This document shows, one piece after another, positions 42,681-51,740 of a DNA stretch of 64,000 bases; within the stretch, counting starts at the first letter, position 1; every line of letters starts with the position of its first letter. The notes beneath the pieces are model-generated. The model ran no database searches, was not told the DNA's origin, and saw only the letters and a list, made by a program, of their open reading frames with translations. Made by a program: the position numbers and the translations under genes. Origin of the DNA: JAAYYF01 sp040255585 (GTDB lineage: Bacteria; Deinococcota; Deinococci; Deinococcales; Trueperaceae); the NCBI GenBank assembly GCA_040255585.1, contig JBDZVI010000006.1, positions 1-64,000 on the forward strand. The letters run 5' to 3'.

Positions 42681-44599
42681 ACCGCGGGCATCGGCGTATT
42701 GAAGTGCTACTGGTAACCCTACTCATCGCGTTCCTGGCCGCCTGCGGCCAGAACGTCGCGCAAACACCTCAAACCCCCGCCGAGATCGAGTGGTCTGCCG
42801 CGGCCATCGGCTACGAGGACCCGGCGCAACCGGATCTCGGGCAGCTCGAGCCGGCGGCGGCGAGCCTCATCAAGGTCAGCGGGTCCGGCACCGACATCTG
42901 GGACCAGCGCGACGAGTTCTACTACGTCTACACGCCGCTGGAAGGCGACGGCTCTTTGACGGTGCGCTTGCTCGACTTCGCGGCCGTGCACGCTTGGAGC
43001 AAGGCGGGCGTCATGATCCGTGACGGGCTCGCCCCGGACGCGCGCAACGTGCTCATCCACATCAGCGGTCAGAACGGCTCGGTGCTGCAGGCGCGCCTGC
43101 AGACAGGCGCGGAGACGACCAACAGCGCGGGCAGCGACCCGAGCGTGCCCATCGGCGGTTGGATGCGCCTCACCCGCAACGGCGATCAGGTCATCGGCTC
43201 GCTCTCCACCGACGGCACCACCTGGAAGGAACTCGGCAGGTACTCGCTCACCATGGGGCATACCGCGCTCATCGGCCTGGCCGTCACGGCCCACAGCGCC
43301 GGGCAGACCGCCACGGCGTACTTCACGGGCCTCGACCTGCGCTTCGGCACGCAACCGACGAACCCCGTTCCGGACCCGCCCAAGACGCCCGACCCGGAAC
43401 CAGACCCCACGCCGGATCCCGACCCGGGCAACCCTAGCAGGCCCTCCGACCCGGAACCGAACTACGTGGGCACGTGGGTGTGCGGCACGGAACCGCTCAC
43501 GCCGCGCTACCAGCCCACCTATTACGTGGCCACCAACGGGTCAGACTCCAACGACGGCAGGTCGACCGACAGGCCCTTCCGCACGCTGCAGAAGGCGGCG
43601 AACGTCGTCGGGCCGGGCGACGTCGTGTGGGTGCGCGGCGGCACCTACTCATCGGACGTCTCGTTCCAGCGCTCCGGCACGTCCTCCAACCCGATCGTGT
43701 TCGAGTCGTACCCCGGCGAGTGCGCCGTGCTAGACGGCAGGGGCCAGCAGTCGTACCAGAACGTGCGGTTCGAAGGCGCTAACTACAACGTCTTCAGGAA
43801 CTTCGTCGTACGCAACAACCCCGCGCAGGGCATCCAGGTCGTCAAATCGAACGACAACCTCATCACCCACGTGCGCACGCACAACAACGGCCTCTCCGGC
43901 ATCCAGAACCTCTCGGGCGACCGCAACCGCTTCTCGTACTTCATCACGCACGACAACTCGGACGGCACCCAGGGCGATGCCGACGGCATCGGGCTCTCCT
44001 CCGGCCGCGACCTCCGCATAGATCACTGCGTCGCGTACCGCAACTCCGACGACGGCGTCGACACGTGGCTGTCCGTCAACACGACCATCGAGCGTTGCGT
44101 CAGCTTCCAGAACGGCCTGCAGGGCGGCGACGGCAACGGCTTCAAGCTCGGCGGGCGCAGCGAGACCGTCAACACGATCATCCGCTACAGCATCTCCTTC
44201 AACAACGTCGCCGAGGGGTTCAACTACAACTCCGGGCGCAACGTCACGCTCGAACACAACACGTCCTACGCCAACAACGTCTACGGCTTCATCGTCGCGA
44301 ACGGCCAGCTGCGCAACAACCTCGCGTACGGCGACCAGCGCCGCGGCTGGGAAGACGACGGCGGCAACCAGACGCGCACGAACTCGTGGGACCTCGGCAT
44401 CACCAACCCCGCGTTCATCAGCACCGACGTGAACTCGGCCTCGTTCCTTGCCCCGTCCGTTAACAGCCCCGTCATCGGCAGAGGCACCAACATCGGCCTG
44501 CCGTTCACCGGCTCGGCGCCCGACCTTGGGGCCATCCCGTACGGCGAGACCATCGAGTCGTTCTTAGGGATCCCGTTGCGGGAGATCCTGAACTACTGA
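42677..44599 (+). CDS. Lipoprotein with LamG-like domain and pectate-lyase-like beta-helix (paralog 1)
   Basis: 640 residues, GTG start. Lipobox FLAAC (Cys22). Residues about 45-215 form a concanavalin-like beta-sandwich (DIWDQRDEFYYVYTPLEGDGSLTVRLLDF, KAGVMIRDGLAPDARNVLIHIS, GGWMRLTRNGDQVIGSLSTDGTTWKELGRY). A Pro-Asp linker (about 220-262) follows, then a right-handed beta-helix starting YYVATNGSDSNDGRSTDRPFRTLQKAANVVGPGDVVWVRGGTY, the N-terminal pattern of family-9 polysaccharide lyases and relatives. The whole protein is paralogous to 46019-48043. Degrading, trimming or binding the exported polymer is a reasonable guess. Confidence 0.85.
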   Translation: MNRGHRRIEVLLVTLLIAFLAACGQNVAQTPQTPAEIEWSAAAIGYEDPAQPDLGQLEPAAASLIKVSGSGTDIWDQRDEFYYVYTPLEGDGSLTVRLLDFAAVHAWSKAGVMIRDGLAPDARNVLIHISGQNGSVLQARLQTGAETTNSAGSDPSVPIGGWMRLTRNGDQVIGSLSTDGTTWKELGRYSLTMGHTALIGLAVTAHSAGQTATAYFTGLDLRFGTQPTNPVPDPPKTPDPEPDPTPDPDPGNPSRPSDPEPNYVGTWVCGTEPLTPRYQPTYYVATNGSDSNDGRSTDRPFRTLQKAANVVGPGDVVWVRGGTYSSDVSFQRSGTSSNPIVFESYPGECAVLDGRGQQSYQNVRFEGANYNVFRNFVVRNNPAQGIQVVKSNDNLITHVRTHNNGLSGIQNLSGDRNRFSYFITHDNSDGTQGDADGIGLSSGRDLRIDHCVAYRNSDDGVDTWLSVNTTIERCVSFQNGLQGGDGNGFKLGGRSETVNTIIRYSISFNNVAEGFNYNSGRNVTLEHNTSYANNVYGFIVANGQLRNNLAYGDQRRGWEDDGGNQTRTNSWDLGITNPAFISTDVNSASFLAPSVNSPVIGRGTNIGLPFTGSAPDLGAIPYGETIESFLGIPLREILNY

Positions 44600-44619
44600 G
44601 GCGCTTCGAAGACCCGAGA

Positions 44620-45804
44620 CTACCGGGTGGGTAGTCGGTCGGTAGTCGGCGAGTCGCCGCGGAGTACCGCCAGGTACTCCGCCGTGACCGCCTCCACGTC
44701 GTAACGCTCCCGCCAACCCGCGGGGAGTTCGCGGCGGCCAGCGGCGTCCAGCAGGGCGGCCTCGATGGCCGCCGCGAGCGCCTCCACGTCGTCCACCGGC
44801 ACGAGGGCCGCCAGCTCGCCGCCGTCCGTCACCTCGGCGGGCCCGCTCGGGCAGTCGGTGGCCACCGCAACGGCGCCGACGGCCAGTGCCTGGATGAGCA
44901 CGTTCGGCAGCCCCTCCCACCGCGACGAGAGCACGAACACCCCGCACCGCGCCATGTAGGCGAACGGGTTGGCCGCGAAGCCGGGCATGGCGAACTGCTC
45001 GGCCACGCCTAGCTCGCCAGCGAGAGCCTCCAGCGCCGCCCGCTCTTCGCCCTCGCCAAGCAGCAGCAGGCGGCATGGCACCGTCGCGCGCACGCGCGCG
45101 ACGGCCCTCAGGAGCGTGTCGAACCCTTTCTGCTCCGTGAGCCTGCCGACCCCGAGGACCACGGGCGGCCGGCCTGGCGCGAACCACGGGTGCTCGAGCG
45201 GTTCCGCCGCGCCCGCGTACACGCGGCGCGTCAGCACGGGGTTATAGATGACCCGCACCCGCCGCTCGTCGAGCCCCAGCTCGCTCATAAGGCTGCGCGC
45301 CACGCCGTCGGACACGGCCACGACCGCGTCAGCGGCACCGTAGGCGAGGCGCATGGCCCCGCGCACGAAACGCCCCTTCGGACCGGCGAGGTCCTCGCTG
45401 ACCGTGTTCGCCTCCCTGACGACGACGCGTGTGCGCCCCTCGGACCGGCGGGCCGGTCCCGGACGGGCCAGGCGCCCGGCCAGCACGGCCAGCACGTTCG
45501 TATGCTCGAGGGTGCTCAAGAGCGCTCGCGGCCTGCTCTTCCTCAGGTAGCCGACGAGCGCCGGCAGGGCGAAGGCGACCCGGCTGCGCTCCAAGTCCAC
45601 GAGCCTGACCAGCGGTCCAAGGTCCGTCTGGACCGCCTCGTCCTGGTTCACGACGACCATGTCGACCGCGGCGCCGCGGCCCGCCGCCTCGATCGCCAGG
45701 TCCATCAGGACCCGCTCGGCCCCCCCGCCGCGCAAGGACGGCAGGAGGAACGCCAGCTCGGGACGCTCGTGGCCGCCGCCGTCAACCTTCATCGTTGGGG
45801 TCAT
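44620..45804 (-). CDS. Family-4 glycosyltransferase 1
   Basis: 394 residues of the GT-B fold. The N-terminal PELAFLLPSLRGGGAERVLMDLAIEAA is the GT4 acceptor-side loop. The C-terminal half has PVVLGVGRLTEQKGFDTLLRAVA, LLLLGEGEERAALEALAGELGV and VFVLSSRWEGLPNVLIQALAVGAVAVATDCPSGPAEV, with the E-x7-E nucleotide-sugar motif. An alternative start lies four codons in (45792). It sits between the two paralogous beta-helix lipoproteins. The sugar donor is unknown. Confidence 0.92.
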   Translation of the reverse strand: MTPTMKVDGGGHERPELAFLLPSLRGGGAERVLMDLAIEAAGRGAAVDMVVVNQDEAVQTDLGPLVRLVDLERSRVAFALPALVGYLRKSRPRALLSTLEHTNVLAVLAGRLARPGPARRSEGRTRVVVREANTVSEDLAGPKGRFVRGAMRLAYGAADAVVAVSDGVARSLMSELGLDERRVRVIYNPVLTRRVYAGAAEPLEHPWFAPGRPPVVLGVGRLTEQKGFDTLLRAVARVRATVPCRLLLLGEGEERAALEALAGELGVAEQFAMPGFAANPFAYMARCGVFVLSSRWEGLPNVLIQALAVGAVAVATDCPSGPAEVTDGGELAALVPVDDVEALAAAIEAALLDAAGRRELPAGWRERYDVEAVTAEYLAVLRGDSPTTDRLPTR

Positions 45805-45841
45805 CCTCGCGTCTGCTCACGGCCCACACTCCAACACGAAA

Positions 45842-45875
45842 GGGCGACCGGCGCAATGAAACGCGCCCGTCGCCC
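45842..45875 (-). terminator. Intrinsic terminator of the beta-helix lipoprotein gene
   Basis: On the minus strand GGGCGACGGGCGC and GCGCCGGTCGCCC pair at 12 of 13 positions around an 8-base loop, followed by TTTCGTGTT. It lies about 150 bases downstream of that gene and 40 before the glycosyltransferase. Confidence 0.7.
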
Positions 45876-45902
45876 ATGGCTCAACTCGCGAGGCTCGTGG
45901 TC

Positions 45903-45930
45903 ACGCCTGGGTGGTGTGCCACCCAGGCGT
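45903..45930. terminator. Perfect 12-bp hairpin upstream of the intrinsic terminator
   Basis: ACGCCTGGGTGG (45903-45914), loop TGTG, CCACCCAGGCGT (45919-45930). It directly precedes, on the minus strand, the terminator at 45842-45875; together they form a double 3'-end structure. No T-run follows on either strand. Confidence 0.55.
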
Positions 45931-46018
45931 CCCGGGTCACCCCGAGGTCAGCGGTCGTCCCCTCCGCCGTCCTGTCCGCTGCCCTGTCGGCCACGCTGTT
46001 CGCGGCCGTCCCGTTCGC

Positions 46019-48043
46019 TCACCTCACGCTCGCCAGGACGCCCGCCGCGGCGGCGCCAGCCACCGTCGGGTCCTGAGAGTCGATCAGGTTGGCGAGGGTG
46101 ACGCTCAGCTGCAGCGCGCCGAGGTCCGGGGCGGAGCCGGAGTACTTGAACCCGACGTCGACGCCGGCGTCTACGGCGGGGCTGTCCGCTCGCAGCGCGA
46201 GGAAGTCCGTGCTGTTCCGATCGGTGCTCGCCAGCCGCGCGTCGGAGATGCCGAGGTCCCAGCTGTTGGAACGGCTGTCCGCGCCGGATACGACGTTGTT
46301 GCGCCCGCTCAGCGAGAGGTTGTTGCGCAGCGTCACCGTGCTGCCGACGTCGAAGTTACCGCTGCCGTTGTTGTAGGCGGTGTTGTTGTAGAGCGTGATG
46401 TAGCGGCCGGTGTTCTGCGAGAAGCCCATCGCGCGGTTGTCGAAGGCGACGTTGAACACCGCGACGGTGTAGTTCGACTCGCTGTTGCCGCCGAGCTTGA
46501 AGCCGTTGCCGTTGCCGTTCCCGCCGCGCCCGTTGTCGTAGCTCACCGAGTACTCGATGCGGGTGTTGGTGGAGCGCCACGCGTCTATGCCGTCGTCGGA
46601 GTTGTAGTAGCTCACCACGTGGCTGATGACGTTGGAGTCGCCCGCCGAGATACCGATGCCGTCGGCGTCCTCGCCGATCTTGCCGTTCGTCGTCACGGTG
46701 TCGAAGTTGTCGTACGTGACGAGGTACTGGTACACGTTGCGGTTCCCGCTGTAGTTCTGGATGCCGCTGCCGTTGTTGCCGTGGGTCACGAGCCCGTGGA
46801 AGACGTTGTCGTTCGAGTCCCTCACGAAGATGCCCTGCTGCGGGCTGTTGCGGACCTCGAAGTCGACGAAGTGGTTGTACGACACGCCGTCCACCCAGAC
46901 CCTGTCCTGACTGGTGCCCTTCGCTTGGCTGGAGCCGTCGAAGACCGCCGTCTCGCCCGGGTAGGACGCCCAGATGATCGGGCTGGCGGAGGTGCCGGAG
47001 ACCGTGAAGTGGACGTTGATCGGGTACGTGCCGCCGCGGATGTAGACGACGTCGCCCGGCCTGACGAGCGTCGCCGCCTTGGTGACGGTGCGCAGGGGCG
47101 CGCTCTCGCTGCGGCCCGAGTTGTTGTCGTTCCCGTTCGTGGCCACGTACAGGGTCGCGGCAGGGAGCGGGTAGGCGGGGGCGCCGGCAGACGGCCCGCC
47201 CGGCAGCGGCGCCGGCTTGGAGGGCGCGGGCTGCGCGGGTTGCTCCGGCGGCGTCGGTTCGCTCGGCTCGGTCGGTTCGGTCGGTTCGGTGGGCTCGGAG
47301 GGCTCGTCGGGCTGGACGGAGACCGGCCCCGCCTTGTGAACGAGGTCCGTGAAGCGCGCCCTGGCGGTGGCGCCGCGCGAGTGCGCGGTGACGGCCAGGC
47401 CGATGAGGGCCTCCTGTCCGAACGTGACCTCGTACCGACCGAGCTCACGCCAGCTCGTCCCGTCGGTCGAGAGCTCGCCGACCACGGTGTTCCCGCTGCG
47501 CGTCAGGCGGACCCAACCCCCGGTCTTCATGGTCGTGTCGTGCCCGGCGGTGTTGATCGTCGTGCCGCCGGCAACGAGGCGCGTCTGCATGACGGAGCCG
47601 TTGGCGTTGCTGATGTGCAGCAGGACGTTGCGCGCGCTCGGGTCGAGCCCGTCGCGCAGCATCACGCCCGCCTTCGCCCACGGGTCGGTGGCGTCGAAGT
47701 CAGCCACGCGCACCGACAGCGACCCGTCGCCGACGAGCGGCGTGTAGACGTAGTAGAACTCGTCGCGTTCGTCCCAGATGTCCACCCCGGACCCGGAGAC
47801 GATGAAGTCGTCCTGGACCGCGGTGGGCTCGAGCGACCCGTCGCTGTAACCGACGGGGCTCCACTGCCAACTCGCTTCGACCGGGACCGGCTCAGGCGGG
47901 GTCCTACCGCTGTCCGGCGCCTGGATCTGACCGCACGCCCCAAGCATGACGACGCCGATCACGACGCTGAGTGCCTTGAGGTAACGACCCACCACCCTGT
48001 GAGCGGTGGCCTCGCCCTCCCGTACCTTCTTCTGTGCTCGCAT
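46019..48043 (-). CDS. Lipoprotein with LamG-like domain and pectate-lyase-like beta-helix (paralog 2)
   Basis: 674 residues from the ATG at MRAQKKVREG; a TTG three codons upstream is less likely. Lipobox MLGAC (Cys37). It has the same layout as its paralog at 42677-44599: sandwich domain DIWDERDEFYYVYTPLVGDGSLSVRVADF...GGWVRLTRSGNTVVGELSTDGTSWRELGRY, a linker made of Glu-Pro-Thr repeats (9-base DNA repeats), then LYVATNGNDNNSGRSESAPLRTVTKAATLVRPGDVVYIRGGTY and Asn-rich beta-helix turns. Its start codon lies in a hairpin, and a structured RNA element lies about 180 bases upstream, so leader-based control is likely. Substrate unknown. Confidence 0.86.
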   Translation of the reverse strand: MRAQKKVREGEATAHRVVGRYLKALSVVIGVVMLGACGQIQAPDSGRTPPEPVPVEASWQWSPVGYSDGSLEPTAVQDDFIVSGSGVDIWDERDEFYYVYTPLVGDGSLSVRVADFDATDPWAKAGVMLRDGLDPSARNVLLHISNANGSVMQTRLVAGGTTINTAGHDTTMKTGGWVRLTRSGNTVVGELSTDGTSWRELGRYEVTFGQEALIGLAVTAHSRGATARARFTDLVHKAGPVSVQPDEPSEPTEPTEPTEPSEPTPPEQPAQPAPSKPAPLPGGPSAGAPAYPLPAATLYVATNGNDNNSGRSESAPLRTVTKAATLVRPGDVVYIRGGTYPINVHFTVSGTSASPIIWASYPGETAVFDGSSQAKGTSQDRVWVDGVSYNHFVDFEVRNSPQQGIFVRDSNDNVFHGLVTHGNNGSGIQNYSGNRNVYQYLVTYDNFDTVTTNGKIGEDADGIGISAGDSNVISHVVSYYNSDDGIDAWRSTNTRIEYSVSYDNGRGGNGNGNGFKLGGNSESNYTVAVFNVAFDNRAMGFSQNTGRYITLYNNTAYNNGSGNFDVGSTVTLRNNLSLSGRNNVVSGADSRSNSWDLGISDARLASTDRNSTDFLALRADSPAVDAGVDVGFKYSGSAPDLGALQLSVTLANLIDSQDPTVAGAAAAGVLASVR

Positions 48044-48097
48044 CCGAACCAACCTTCTTGGTTGGATGCAACCTGACTGCGTATCCGGCCGGTTGCA
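48040..48097 (-). promoter_or_regulatory. Two mutually exclusive hairpins at the lipoprotein start codon
   Basis: Hairpin 1 (48040-48069): GCAT and CCAACC pair with GGTTGG and ATGC, placing the ATG start codon in the stem and the AAGAAGG ribosome-site region in and next to the loop. Hairpin 2 pairs TGCAACC (48067-48073) with GGTTGCA (48091-48097). They share 48067-48069, so only one can form fully. This is the layout of a translational on/off switch. Confidence 0.5.
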
Positions 48098-48222
48098 TCA
48101 CTGGCTCCCCGTGTCCCTTGATGCCCACATTGGGATCCACGGTTCAACGCCTCCGGACACCAAAGGTGCCCACTTGGGTGGGTGCTTCACCGGATTGAGT
48201 CAAGGGTGACTACGGACTCGAC
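48098..48222. other. Leader segment between RNA element and start-codon hairpins
   Basis: Part of the 417-base divergent spacer between the lipoprotein and the second asnB. It contains CCCAC/GTGGG (a small hairpin near 48170-48183) but no gene. Confidence 0.4.
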
Positions 48223-48334
48223 CGGTTGCGCTACTCGCTCCGCGTATGCCAAGCGCCCACGTTGCGGCATACACATCATCGCGTTCGAGTGTGGCTTGGG
48301 CGTCTAAGCGCCCTGCCGTGAAAGACAGGCTAAT
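48223..48334 (-). ncRNA. Candidate pseudoknot leader RNA, copy A
   Basis: Read on the minus strand: ATTAGCCT (48334-48327), a small hairpin, hairpin GGGCG/CGCCC (48313-48298) followed by AAG, then a 9-bp stem: arms 48274-48266 (GTGTATGCC) and 48250-48242 (GGCATACGC). Its 15-base loop ends GTGGGCGCTT. Six bases later comes AGTAGCGCAACCG (48235-48223). The loop GCGCT can pair with AGCGC of the tail, making a 5-bp pseudoknot. Copy B at 62383-62506 has the same order with compensatory stem changes. It lies in the leader of a secreted lipoprotein gene. I recognise no known riboswitch class. Confidence 0.55.
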
Positions 48335-48341
48335 ACGGACG

Positions 48342-48372
48342 CGTGAGAGGCTCCTATGACCGATTTCTCACG
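48342..48372. repeat. Perfect 7-bp inverted repeat upstream of the second asnB
   Basis: CGTGAGA (48342-48348) and TCTCACG (48366-48372) around 17 bases, 90-120 bases upstream of the asnB start. It may be an operator or leader hairpin. Confidence 0.5.
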
Positions 48373-48460
48373 TTGGGCTTGCGAGTTTACCGTCCTGGAC
48401 AGCGATTGAGGAGCGCGCCACTTCGATCCGCTCATCTGAAGGTGTACCGTGAGAACCTAG

Positions 48461-50392
48461 ATGTGTGGCATCACGGGTTTCCTAGAGCTCAAGGGCTTCG
48501 CGGAGGAGTCCGCGGCGGCGGTAGTGACCAGGATGGCGAACGCCGTGCGCCACCGCGGCCCGGACGACGACGGCGCGTGGCTGGATGCCGGCCGCGGCGT
48601 CGCGCTCGGCCATAGGCGCCTCTCGATCGTCGATCTCTCCCCCGCCGGTCATCAGCCGATGGCGTCGGCCAGCGGCCGCTTCGTCATGGTGTTCAATGGC
48701 GAGATCTACAACCACGAGGAGTTGCGCGCCGCCCTCGAGCGTCCGCCCGCGTGGCGCGGCCACTCCGACACGGAGTCGCTCCTGGCGGGCTTCGAGGAGC
48801 TCGGCATCGAGGAGACGTTCAGGCGCGCCGTCGGGATGTTCGGAGTCGCGGTCTGGGACCGCGAGGAGTCCCGCCTCACGCTCGTGCGCGACCGGCTCGG
48901 CGAGAAGCCCCTCTACTACGGTTGGCAGGGCACCGCGCTCCTGTTCGGCTCCCAGCTCCAGTCGCTCGAACAGCACCCTTCCTTCGGGGCCGAGGTCGAC
49001 CAGGCTGCGCTGGCCGCGTACCTGAAGCTCGGGTACGTCCCGGCCCCTCACTCCATCTACAAGGGCATCCGCAAGCTCCCGCCCGGCACGAGCGTCACCT
49101 TCCAGGCCGGGGCCAAGACCGACCCGGAGCCCGTCGCCTACTGGTCGCTCGTGGAGGCGGCGGCGCGGGGGGCAGCCGCGCCGTTCACCGGCTCCGACGC
49201 CGAAGCCCTGGGCGAGCTAGAGCGCCTGCTCACGCGCGCGGTCAGGGGTCAGCTCATGTCGGACGTGCCGCTCGGCGCGTTCCTGTCGGGCGGGGTCGAT
49301 TCGAGCACGATCGTGGCGCTCATGCAGCGTCTGGGGAGCGAGCCCGTCAAGACCTTCACGATCGGGTTCGCCGAGAGCGGCTTCGACGAGTCGCAGGCGG
49401 CCCGTGACGTCGCGCGCCACTTAGGAACCCACCACTCCGAGCTCCTCGTCACGCCGGCCGAGGCCCAGGCCGTCATCCCCCGACTGGCGTCCATCTACGG
49501 GGAGCCGTTCGGCGACTCCTCGGCCATCCCCACCACCATCGTCTCCGGGTTGGCGCGGCGCGACGTCACCGTGTCCCTGTCCGGCGACGGCGGCGACGAG
49601 CTGTTCGCCGGGTACGGCCGTTACCACCGCACGAGCCAGGTGTGGTCGCGGGCCGCCTCCCTGCCATCGGCCGCCAGGCGCGCGACCACCGTGGCGCTGC
49701 GCACCCTGCCGGCGCACGCCATCCAGGAGGTCCTCATGCGCTTCGAGGTCGGCCAGTTCCCGCACCTCTTCTCCGAGCGCGTGCGGGGGCTGCAGGCCGT
49801 GTTCGGTTCGGACGACGTCGAGTCGCTTTACGACGTGCGCGTGTCCAACTGGCCCGACCCCACCGCCGTCCTGCAGAGCGGAGCGGCGCCGGCGCGCTCG
49901 TTCGCGGCGGCCAACCCCGTCGCGAGGGCGAACCCCATGGAGCGGATGATGGGCTTCGACACGCTCGCCTACCTCCCGGACGACGTGCTGGTGAAGGTGG
50001 ACCGCGCCGCCATGTCCCACTCGCTCGAGACGCGCGTGCCGCTGCTCGACCACCGCGTGGTGGAGTTCGCATGGTCGCTCCCGCACCGGTTCAAGGTGCG
50101 CGACGGCGAGGCCAAGTGGCTCCTCAAGCAGCTCCTGTACAAGCTCGTGCCGAGGGAGCTCGTCGACCGCCCGAAGCAGGGCTTCGGCGTGCCGATCCAC
50201 GAGTGGCTCAGAGGACCGCTCAGGGGCTGGGCCGAAGACCTGTTGTCCGCCGAGGCGCTCGAGGGGTCGGGACCGTTCCGAGCCGGTCCGGTGCGCGAGC
50301 TGTGGCTGCAGCACTGCTCCGGTAAGGCCGACTGGCAGTACCGGCTCTGGCCCGTGCTCATGTACCAGCAGTGGGCCACCAGGCACCACTGA
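48461..50392 (+). CDS. asnB: Asparagine synthetase-like amidotransferase 2
   Basis: 643 residues. It begins MCGITGFLELKG with nucleophile Cys2, then RHRGPDDDGAW, GHRRLSIVDLSPAGHQPM, FNGEIYNHEELR and GHSDTESLLAGFEELG in the glutaminase. The synthetase has PP-loop SGGVDSST, SLSGDGGDELFAGYGRYH and AMSHSLETRVPLLDHRVVEFAWSLP, WLLKQLLYKLVP and KQGFGVPIHEWL. It is clearly a different subfamily from the first AsnB and resembles those encoded beside glycosyltransferases. A TACCGT box lies ten bases upstream of the ATG with no ribosome site. It probably amidates a sugar acid of the polymer. Confidence 0.92.
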   Translation: MCGITGFLELKGFAEESAAAVVTRMANAVRHRGPDDDGAWLDAGRGVALGHRRLSIVDLSPAGHQPMASASGRFVMVFNGEIYNHEELRAALERPPAWRGHSDTESLLAGFEELGIEETFRRAVGMFGVAVWDREESRLTLVRDRLGEKPLYYGWQGTALLFGSQLQSLEQHPSFGAEVDQAALAAYLKLGYVPAPHSIYKGIRKLPPGTSVTFQAGAKTDPEPVAYWSLVEAAARGAAAPFTGSDAEALGELERLLTRAVRGQLMSDVPLGAFLSGGVDSSTIVALMQRLGSEPVKTFTIGFAESGFDESQAARDVARHLGTHHSELLVTPAEAQAVIPRLASIYGEPFGDSSAIPTTIVSGLARRDVTVSLSGDGGDELFAGYGRYHRTSQVWSRAASLPSAARRATTVALRTLPAHAIQEVLMRFEVGQFPHLFSERVRGLQAVFGSDDVESLYDVRVSNWPDPTAVLQSGAAPARSFAAANPVARANPMERMMGFDTLAYLPDDVLVKVDRAAMSHSLETRVPLLDHRVVEFAWSLPHRFKVRDGEAKWLLKQLLYKLVPRELVDRPKQGFGVPIHEWLRGPLRGWAEDLLSAEALEGSGPFRAGPVRELWLQHCSGKADWQYRLWPVLMYQQWATRHH

Positions 50393-50446
50393 GCCGAGGG
50401 CCGAGCCTGTAGGTCCGCCCCCCATAGCTTCAGGCGTGGGCGCTCG

Positions 50447-51616
50447 TCACCTCAGGGCTTCCGGCAACAGCTGCCGGTGCGCCTCCCAGAACCGCTCAGA
50501 CACGACCCTGATGTCGTAATCGCGCTCCACGCGCCCTCTGGCCGCGGCTCCCAGCTCGGCGCGCGCGCCTGGCGCGAGTCCCTGCATGGCCGCGATGGCG
50601 GCGGCGAGCGAGGCTACGTCGCCAGGGTCGGCCAGGAAGCCCGTCTCCCCCACGATGGTCGGCACGTCCGAGACGCGCGTCGCCACCACGGGCCTGCGCA
50701 TGGCCATCGCCTCGATCACGGCGTTGGGCGCGCCCTCCACCTCCGAAGAGAGGATCAGGTAGTCGGTCTCGGCCAGGAAGGCGGGCACGTCGGTGCAGGT
50801 GCCGATGAGCTCGACATGCTCGCGCAGCCACTCGTGCTCCGCCACCAGTTCGCGCACGGCGGAGGCCTCCGGTCCATCGCCGGCGAGCACGAGGCGGTCG
50901 GGGCGCGCACCCTCGGGCAGCGAGGCGACGGCCTCGAGCAGGACGTCGATGCGCTTCACGGCGTGGAAGCGCCCCACGAAGCCGGCGACCACCTCGCCGG
51001 GGTGCCGCCTGAACCTGCCGGTGCCCTGGAGCTTGTCGGGATCGAAACGGCCGAGGTCCACCCCGGAAGGCACGACGGTGATGCGCTCGGCGGGCACGCC
51101 GGAGCGCCGGAGACGCTCGGCGATGGCGTGCGCGTTGGGGAGGAAGCGTTTGGTGCGCCCGTCGAGGAAGGGCCTCAGTCGGAGGTGCGCGCTCGTCCCC
51201 TCCTCCACTATCGACCTGTCCGACTGGACGATGGCGGGCACCCCGGCCACCACTCCAGCCAGCCTGCCCCAGGCGCCCGTCGACGAGTCGAGCATGGCGT
51301 GCAGGATGTCGGGACGCGAGCGCCTCACTTGCTGGAGGAGACGCAGGAAGAAGCGCGGGAACGACGTCTGCTCGCGGTCTATCAGGGTGTTGACCACCCC
51401 GAGGGACGCGAACCGTTCAGCCACCTCCGCGGAGCGCGGCGGCAGGAAGGTGATGCTCTCGAGCGCGTACCCGGAGGCCCATGCCGGCCGGTCGGCTATC
51501 AAGGACGCCAGCTGGAGCTCGGTGCCGCCGACCGCGTAGCTGGCCATGACGAACAGGACCTTGGGTGGGCCGGAGGCGGGGCGCCTGCGGATCGTCGTCG
51601 GCTTCTGCACTGGCAT
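50447..51616 (-). CDS. Family-4 glycosyltransferase 2
   Basis: 389 residues. N-terminal KVLFVMASYAVGGTELQLASLIADR, then ILHAMLDSSTGAWGRLAGVVAGVPAIVQSDRS. In the donor domain VVAGFVGRFHAVKRIDVLLEAVASLP, LVLAGDGPEASAVRELVAEH and YLILSSEVEGAPNAVIEAMAMRRPVVATRVSDVPTIV carry the E-x7-E motif. It is convergent with asnB 2 and divergent from the polymerase gene. Its role is assembly of the repeat unit; donor and linkage are unknown. Confidence 0.92.
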   Translation of the reverse strand: MPVQKPTTIRRRPASGPPKVLFVMASYAVGGTELQLASLIADRPAWASGYALESITFLPPRSAEVAERFASLGVVNTLIDREQTSFPRFFLRLLQQVRRSRPDILHAMLDSSTGAWGRLAGVVAGVPAIVQSDRSIVEEGTSAHLRLRPFLDGRTKRFLPNAHAIAERLRRSGVPAERITVVPSGVDLGRFDPDKLQGTGRFRRHPGEVVAGFVGRFHAVKRIDVLLEAVASLPEGARPDRLVLAGDGPEASAVRELVAEHEWLREHVELIGTCTDVPAFLAETDYLILSSEVEGAPNAVIEAMAMRRPVVATRVSDVPTIVGETGFLADPGDVASLAAAIAAMQGLAPGARAELGAAARGRVERDYDIRVVSERFWEAHRQLLPEALR

Positions 51617-51727
51617 AGCCTACGCGGCGACGGAGCCCATGGGGCGCCGGAAAAGCCCTAGGCGCACGGCCGCGTCCGGTCGGGCGCCCGACGGTACGCG
51701 CTCCCTTACGCGCCGACAGCCAGACGG

Positions 51728-51733
51728 TACAGT
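51728..51733 (+). promoter_or_regulatory. -10 box of a leaderless promoter for the polymerase/ligase gene
   Basis: TACAGT followed by seven bases and the ATG at 51741. A weak -35 (TTACGC, 51706-51711) lies 16 bases upstream. Confidence 0.55.
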
Positions 51734-51740
51734 ACTCGCG

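Noticed and set aside
48223..48334. c-di-GMP-I riboswitch in the lipoprotein leader
   Set aside because: It lacks GGGCAAACC and the GACGCAAAGCC segment; the shared GGTAGCG piece in the 40206 region is too short to count.
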